A DNA stretch of 9,673 bases from Ilumatobacteraceae bacterium (GTDB lineage: Bacteria; Actinomycetota; Acidimicrobiia; Acidimicrobiales; Ilumatobacteraceae), in the NCBI GenBank assembly GCA_016650435.1, contig JAENVT010000235.1:1-9673 (forward strand). The letters are read 5' to 3'. Position numbers and translations under genes: made by a program. Of the stretch, positions 5,956 to 9,673 are shown piece by piece (positions within the stretch are counted from its first letter, which is position 1; each line of letters opens with the position of its first letter). The notes under the pieces were generated by a model. It worked only from the letters and a program-made list of their open reading frames with translations. It was not told the origin of the DNA and did not search any database.

Positions 5956-5963
5956 GGGGTTTG
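5951..5963. promoter_or_regulatory. inverted repeat formed by two back-to-back -35 boxes
   Basis: CAAAC-GGG-GTTTG is symmetric because each arm is the -35 element of one of the two divergent stress promoters, with three bases between the arms. Two sigma-bearing polymerases could hardly occupy both elements at once, so the promoters may compete. Confidence 0.65.
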
Positions 5964-5984
5964 TCCGATCCCCGGAACGGGTAC
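5959..5984 (+). promoter_or_regulatory. SigF/SigB-type stress promoter for the usp gene
   Basis: GTTT (5959-5962), a 16-base spacer and GGGTAC (5979-5984) match the actinobacterial SigF/SigB consensus. The expected transcription start is about 5991, two bases before the ATG at 5993, so the message should be leaderless or nearly so. Universal stress protein genes are common members of such regulons, which supports the call. Confidence 0.75.
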
Positions 5985-5992
5985 GGACAGGC

Positions 5993-6493
5993 ATGACACA
6001 AGTCCTGATCGCGGTCGATGATTCCGAATCCTCCATCAAAACCGCACGCATCGCGTACTCCCTGTTCGGCGACGCGGCGACGTACATCGTCATCAACGTC
6101 GCCGACCAGTCGCCGATGATCTGGGGCGGCGATGCTCTGGTGTGGGGTATCGGCTATCCGATTGTGATGGCTCCATCAGGTGTTGTCGAGGTGGACCACG
6201 CCGGCGCCAGCCCACGTTTGGATTCCGCCACAGCCGCGGTCGACAGCGCACCCATCGACGCGGCGATCGAAGTAGCACGCGGTGTTGCCAGCGAGGCCGC
6301 CATTCCGAACCCACAGGTCGTCGGCGAGGTCGGAGACCCTGCTTACGCGATCATCACGGCCGCCCATCACCACCAAGCAGACGTGATCGTCGTCGGCTCC
6401 CACGATCGCAGTTGGTTCAGCAAGTTGTTGACACCGTCCGTTACAGGCGCCGTAGTTCGCGACGCGGATATTCCGGTACTGATCGCCCGCTAG
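5993..6493 (+). CDS. universal stress protein (UspA family)
   Basis: This is a single-domain 166-residue Usp with the Rossmann-like fold. It starts MTQVLIAVDDSESS (Asp9 is the usual nucleotide-contact aspartate) and ends with the strand-loop-helix DVIVVGSHDRSWFSKLLTPSVTGAVV... and a terminal DIPVLIAR. The classical ATP-binding motif GxxG-N9-GS is altered: the second Gly is Asp138 and the terminal GS is Pro148-Ser149, while Gly135 is kept. Such GSHDRSW variants occur in actinobacteria and may bind nucleotide weakly or differently. A central stretch (about 42-85) is longer than in minimal Usp proteins and holds hydrophobic and Gly/Pro-rich sequence. The ATG follows a stress-sigma promoter by nine bases and has no clear ribosome site, pointing to a leaderless mRNA. 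A hairpin follows the stop codon. Expected role: cytoplasmic stress or dormancy protein. Confidence 0.92.
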   Translation: MTQVLIAVDDSESSIKTARIAYSLFGDAATYIVINVADQSPMIWGGDALVWGIGYPIVMAPSGVVEVDHAGASPRLDSATAAVDSAPIDAAIEVARGVASEAAIPNPQVVGEVGDPAYAIITAAHHHQADVIVVGSHDRSWFSKLLTPSVTGAVVRDADIPVLIAR

Positions 6494-6505
6494 CAACTCG
6501 GCGAC

Positions 6506-6537
6506 GAGAGATGAGCCGTCCGGCACCCACATCTCTC
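6506..6537 (+). terminator. probable terminator of the usp gene
   Basis: GAGAGATG (6506-6513) pairs with CATCTCTC (6530-6537), and GCCG/CGGC (6515-6518, 6521-6524) can pair inside the loop. The structure starts 12 bases after the usp stop codon and is followed loosely by a CTTTCTC stretch. It would separate usp from the TetR-ABC operon. Confidence 0.5.
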
Positions 6538-6557
6538 ATCGCACGGCTTTCTCGGTG

Positions 6558-6575
6558 TGAGTGAGTTCTCACTCA
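6558..6575. promoter_or_regulatory. perfect 18-bp palindrome, probable TetR operator
   Basis: TGAGTGAG (6558-6565), TT, CTCACTCA (6568-6575) is a perfect inverted repeat of the size and style bound by TetR-family dimers. It ends 14 bases before the TetR gene's GTG and overlaps the -35 to -10 space of the likely promoter, whose -10 would be TAGGCT at 6578-6583. Binding there would shut off the regulator and the two exporter genes behind it. The start expected from that -10 box falls at 6590, the first base of the GTG, so the mRNA would be leaderless. Confidence 0.78.
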
Positions 6576-6589
6576 TGTAGGCTGCCGAC

Positions 6590-7231
6590 GTGTCCCGCCA
6601 GACTTTGCAGCGTCCGCTGAACGTTCCCGACGTCTCGCGGAAGCACCGCGCCGCGCCGCTGCCGCCATCGGAGCGACGGGCGGCGATCATCGCCGCCACA
6701 CTTCCACTGCTGCTCGAACATGGTCCCGCGGTGACCACTCGACAGATCGCCGAGGCAGCCGGGATTGCCGAGGGCACGATCTTCCGAGTCTTTCCCGACA
6801 TCGAGTCGCTCTTTCAGGCGACCGTCGACGCCGCATACGACCCCGCGCAGGTGGCCAAAGAGCTTGCCTCGATCAGCGCCAACGCCTCGTTCGAGCGCAG
6901 ACTGGAAGCTGGTGTGCGCATTCTGCAGAATCGATTGACCAACGTCTGGCAACTGACATCGATCAGCGGCCTGCCCAAGCCTGCGGCGCAAGGCTCGACC
7001 GCAGCAAAGATCGACCGCCCCGACGTCGCCGCACTCGTTGCCTTGCTCGAGCCGTACCGCAGCCGTCTCCGCCGCAGCCCGGCGGCCGCCGCCCAGTTGT
7101 TGCGCGGCCTGACCCTGGCCGGCACGCACCCGGCGCTGATAGCCGACGGCAAGCCGATGGATCCCGAAGAGATCGTTTCTCTGCTGCTCGACGGTTTGCG
7201 GAACCGCACACGCCAACCGGTGGCGGTCTGA
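6590..7231 (+). CDS. TetR-family transcriptional regulator of the adjacent ABC exporter
   Basis: This 213-residue regulator has a 25-30 residue basic arm, then the TetR DNA-binding domain. ERRAAIIAATLPLLLEHGPA is helix 1 and VTTRQIAEAAGIAEGTIFRVFPD (48-70) is the helix-turn-helix with the usual aromatic exit. The remaining helices form the ligand-binding and dimer domain, whose ligand cannot be inferred. The GTG at 6590 has no ribosome site but fits a leaderless transcript from the TAGGCT -10 box. A perfect palindrome just upstream is the likely operator, so the gene should repress itself. Its TGA overlaps the ATG of the first exporter gene by one base, so the three genes are one translationally coupled operon. 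The expected role is induction of efflux by the exported compound, as in many actinobacterial TetR-ABC pairs. Confidence 0.92.
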   Translation: MSRQTLQRPLNVPDVSRKHRAAPLPPSERRAAIIAATLPLLLEHGPAVTTRQIAEAAGIAEGTIFRVFPDIESLFQATVDAAYDPAQVAKELASISANASFERRLEAGVRILQNRLTNVWQLTSISGLPKPAAQGSTAAKIDRPDVAALVALLEPYRSRLRRSPAAAAQLLRGLTLAGTHPALIADGKPMDPEEIVSLLLDGLRNRTRQPVAV

Positions 7232-8964
7232 TGCTGATCCGACTGCTTCGCACCTACCTGCGCCGCTACAAGCCGCTTCTGATCATCGTCCTCGTGCTCC
7301 AGGCCGCGCAGACGATCGCCGCGCTCTACCTGCCGAGCCTCAACGCCGACATCATCGACAAGGGAGTGGCCCGCGGCGACACCGGCTACATCTGGTCGAC
7401 CGGCGGCATGATGCTGCTGATCACCTTGCTGCAGGTCACCTGCTCTGCTTCGGCCGTGTACTTCGGTGCCAAGGCGGCAATGGGCTTCGGTCGCGACGTG
7501 CGCAGCGGCATCTTCCATCAAGTGTCGGATTTCTCTGCTCGCGAGATGGGGCAGTTCGGAGCGCCGTCGTTGATCACCCGCATCACCAACGATGTGCAAC
7601 AGGTGCAGATGCTGGTGCTGATGACATGCACCCTCCTCGTTGCTGCACCCATCACCGCAATCGGCGGCGTCGTCATGGCAATCCGCGAAGACGGCGGGCT
7701 GTCGTGGATCCTTACCGTCAGCATCCCTGTGCTGGTGATTTGCATCCTCACGGTCGTGTCGCGAATGGTGCCGCAGTTCCGCAAGATGCAGGAGCGCATC
7801 GACACCGCCAACCGGGTGCTTCGCGAGCAGATCACCGGCATCCGAGTCGTGCGCGCCTTCGTTCGTGAACCTGCCGAGGCGAAACGGTTCGGCGATGTCA
7901 ACACCGAGCTCACCGACACTGCTTTGCGCGCCGGACGGTTGCAGGCCTTCTTCTTCCCGATCGTCATCTTGGTGCTGAACTCCTCGAGCGTTGCTGTGCT
8001 GTGGTTCGGCTCGGGACGAATCGACAAGGGGCAGATGCAGATCGGCGCGCTGATCGCGTTCCTCAGCTACCTGGCTCAGATCATCATGGCCGTGATGATG
8101 GCCACGTTCATGGTCATCCTCGTTCCACGAGCGGCGGTGTGCGCGGAGCGCATCGTCGAGGTACTCGATACGCCGTCGTCGGTCGTGCGAGCCGAAACCC
8201 CTCTCACGCACGTCGATACCGCAGGCAGGCTCGAACTGCGCGACGTCGGGTTCCACTATCCCGGCGCCGAGGCGCCAGTGCTGACGAACGTGTCACTGCT
8301 CGCCGAGCCGGGTCAGGTCACGGCCATCATCGGAAGCACCGGTTCCGGCAAGACCACATTGCTCAGCCTGATCCCGCGCTTGTTCGATGCAACTTCCGGC
8401 GCAGTACTGGTCGACGGTGTTGACGTCCGCGATCTCGAGCCCGACACGCTGTGGGGTCGGATCGGTCTGGTGCCGCAGAAGCCGTACCTGTTCTCCGGAA
8501 CCGTGGCCAGCAACCTTCGGTTCGCCGATCCGGATGCCACCGACGAGCAACTGTGGACCGCTCTCGAGATAGCTCAGGCCACCGACTTTGTGCGCGCCAT
8601 GCCCGGCGGGCTGCAGGCAACGATCGCCCAGGGCGGATCCAACGTGTCGGGTGGTCAACGCCAACGGCTGGCCATCGCCCGCGCGCTCGTTCGCCAGCCG
8701 GAGATCTACCTGTTCGACGATTCGTTCTCGGCGCTCGATCTGGCAACCGACGCCCGGTTGCGCGCCGCGCTGACTCCATACACCGCAGACGCGACGGTCA
8801 TCATCGTCGCCCAGCGCGTCTCGACGATCATTCACGCCGATCAGATCATGGTGCTCGAAGACGGTGAGACTGTCGGCGTCGGCACACACACCGAGCTGCT
8901 GGAAACCTGCCCGACGTATCGCGAGATCGTCGAGTCGCAGCTCACCGCCGAGGAGGCCGCGTGA
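7231..8964 (+). CDS. ABC exporter half-transporter, permease-ATPase fusion, degenerate-site subunit
   Basis: This 577-residue protein has the type IV (ABCB-like) exporter layout: six membrane helices (about 14-34, 53-75, 127-149, 154-177, 245-265, 280-300), then an ATPase domain from about 335. Walker A is GSTGSGKTT (368-376, Lys374), the Q-loop is Gln416, and the signature is VSGGQ (472-476). Walker B reads YLFDD with Asp496, but Asp497 stands where the catalytic Glu belongs. The H-loop is VAQRVST with Gln528 instead of His. Both changes mark the subunit that supplies the degenerate ATP site in heterodimeric exporters such as TM287/288 or BmrCD. It should pair with the product of the next gene, which overlaps it by four bases (GTGA). 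Substrate: probably a lipophilic drug or lipid, judging only from family. ATG overlaps the TetR stop codon. Confidence 0.95.
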   Translation: MLIRLLRTYLRRYKPLLIIVLVLQAAQTIAALYLPSLNADIIDKGVARGDTGYIWSTGGMMLLITLLQVTCSASAVYFGAKAAMGFGRDVRSGIFHQVSDFSAREMGQFGAPSLITRITNDVQQVQMLVLMTCTLLVAAPITAIGGVVMAIREDGGLSWILTVSIPVLVICILTVVSRMVPQFRKMQERIDTANRVLREQITGIRVVRAFVREPAEAKRFGDVNTELTDTALRAGRLQAFFFPIVILVLNSSSVAVLWFGSGRIDKGQMQIGALIAFLSYLAQIIMAVMMATFMVILVPRAAVCAERIVEVLDTPSSVVRAETPLTHVDTAGRLELRDVGFHYPGAEAPVLTNVSLLAEPGQVTAIIGSTGSGKTTLLSLIPRLFDATSGAVLVDGVDVRDLEPDTLWGRIGLVPQKPYLFSGTVASNLRFADPDATDEQLWTALEIAQATDFVRAMPGGLQATIAQGGSNVSGGQRQRLAIARALVRQPEIYLFDDSFSALDLATDARLRAALTPYTADATVIIVAQRVSTIIHADQIMVLEDGETVGVGTHTELLETCPTYREIVESQLTAEEAA

Positions 8965-9673
8965 CCACTCATGCGGATCCCCGACCGGATCAGGAACCTG
9001 ACGACGGTGCGGTGGTTCGGCCGCCGGATGCCCGACCAGCAGCAAGCCCCGGGCCGCTGCGCTCTATCGGCATGCCGGCGGAGAAGTCGAAGGACTTCGG
9101 CGGTTCGACCAAACGATTGCTCGAGCGGATGCGCATCGAGAAGGCTCGAGGCATCGCGGTCGTGTGCTTCGCTCTGCTCAGTGTGACCATGACCGTGCTG
9201 GGGCCGAAGCTCCTCGGCCATGGGACCGACCTCATCTTCAACGCGATCCGCCAGCACAAGCACATCGATTTTCCGGCGCTGCGCGGTGTCTTGTTAACGG
9301 TCCTCGGCCTCTACGTATGCGCCGCCGGGTTGTCGTATCTGCAGTCGTACACGCTGGCCGGCGTCGTGCAACGCACCGTGTACCGGCTGCGTTCCGATGT
9401 CGAAGACAAGCTCAGCCGGCTGCCGCTGAGCTACGTCGACGCCCAGCCCCGCGGCGATCTGCTGAGCCGGGTCACCAACGACATCGACAACATCTCGCAA
9501 AGCCTGCAGCAGACGCTCAGCCAGTTGCTCACGTCCGTGCTCACGCTGATCGGCGTTCTGGTGATGATGTTCGGGATCTCGCCGATACTCGCTCTTGTCG
9601 CTGCCCTCACGATCCCGAGCTCGCTGTTCATCATTCGCTTCGTGACAGCGCGCTCGAAGAAGCGCTTCGTCGC
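8961..9673 (+). CDS. ABC exporter half-transporter, partner subunit, 3' end outside window
   Basis: From GTG 8961 the frame stays open to the window edge: 237 complete codons and two bases. GTG overlaps the preceding stop codon by four bases, the usual sign of coupled translation. A hydrophilic, Pro/Asp-rich N-terminal tail (1-37) leads to MPAEKSKDFGGSTKRLL (38-54), the conserved opening of this exporter group. A second possible start is this ATG at 9072. Then come a helix at about 64-83 with VLGPKLLGHGTDLIF, a helix at 105-127, the coupling segment VQRTVYRLRSDVEDKLSRLPLSYVDAQPRGDLLSRVTNDIDN in two parts (136-156 and 157-177), and helices near 187-204 and 207-226. The ATPase domain lies beyond the window and is expected to carry the intact catalytic Glu and H-loop His. 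It is predicted to heterodimerise with the preceding subunit. Confidence 0.93.
   Translation, partial: MTTHADPRPDQEPDDGAVVRPPDARPAASPGPLRSIGMPAEKSKDFGGSTKRLLERMRIEKARGIAVVCFALLSVTMTVLGPKLLGHGTDLIFNAIRQHKHIDFPALRGVLLTVLGLYVCAAGLSYLQSYTLAGVVQRTVYRLRSDVEDKLSRLPLSYVDAQPRGDLLSRVTNDIDNISQSLQQTLSQLLTSVLTLIGVLVMMFGISPILALVAALTIPSSLFIIRFVTARSKKRFV

Noticed and set aside
6814..8256. Long minus-strand open frame of 480 codons
   Set aside because: It is antisense to the TetR and ABC genes; His/Asp/Arg-rich composition is typical of reverse-complement shadows.

Overview
The window looks like chromosomal DNA of a high-GC, mycothiol-producing actinomycete. The support is G/C-rich third codon positions, many GTG starts, a mycothiol-dependent isomerase-family enzyme, GTTT-N16-GGGTA stress-sigma promoters and several apparently leaderless genes. 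The genus cannot be fixed from the sequence. I see no rRNA, tRNA, CRISPR, insertion sequence, integrase or phage gene. No gene-free gap exceeds about 150 bases.

Layout. Bases 1-328 are the 3' end of a LacI-type repressor. Bases 477-1010 encode an unrecognised four-helix membrane protein whose two halves resemble each other. A strong hairpin (1025-1055) separates it from a converging minus-strand pair: a small VOC/glyoxalase-fold protein (1710-2057), then a MDMPI/DinB-like mycothiol-dependent enzyme (1061-1699). Next is the 3' half of a DUF899 gene that has lost its front end (about 2166-2621). Tail to tail with it is a minus-strand operon: MarR regulator (4600-5112), luciferase-like flavin oxidoreductase (3566-4594) and APH-fold kinase (2613-3560). 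The two internal junctions are both 5 bases long. A YceI protein (5216-5779) diverges from the MarR gene across an AT-rich promoter region.

The most interesting spot is 5918-5995. Two stress-sigma (SigF/SigB-type) promoters stand back to back with near-mirror geometry. They face a universal stress protein gene (5993-6493) and an unannotated 43-residue acidic small ORF (5789-5920). Both transcripts would start within a few bases of the start codon.

The right end is an efflux module: a TetR regulator (6590-7231) with a perfect 18-bp palindrome overlapping its probable promoter, then two overlapping ABC exporter half-transporter genes (7231-8964, and 8961 to the window edge). The first has Asp in place of the catalytic Glu and Gln in place of the H-loop His, as in heterodimeric exporters with one degenerate ATP site. 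No complete new defence or mobile system is visible. The novelty lies in the small stress ORF, the bidirectional promoter and the uncharacterised membrane protein.
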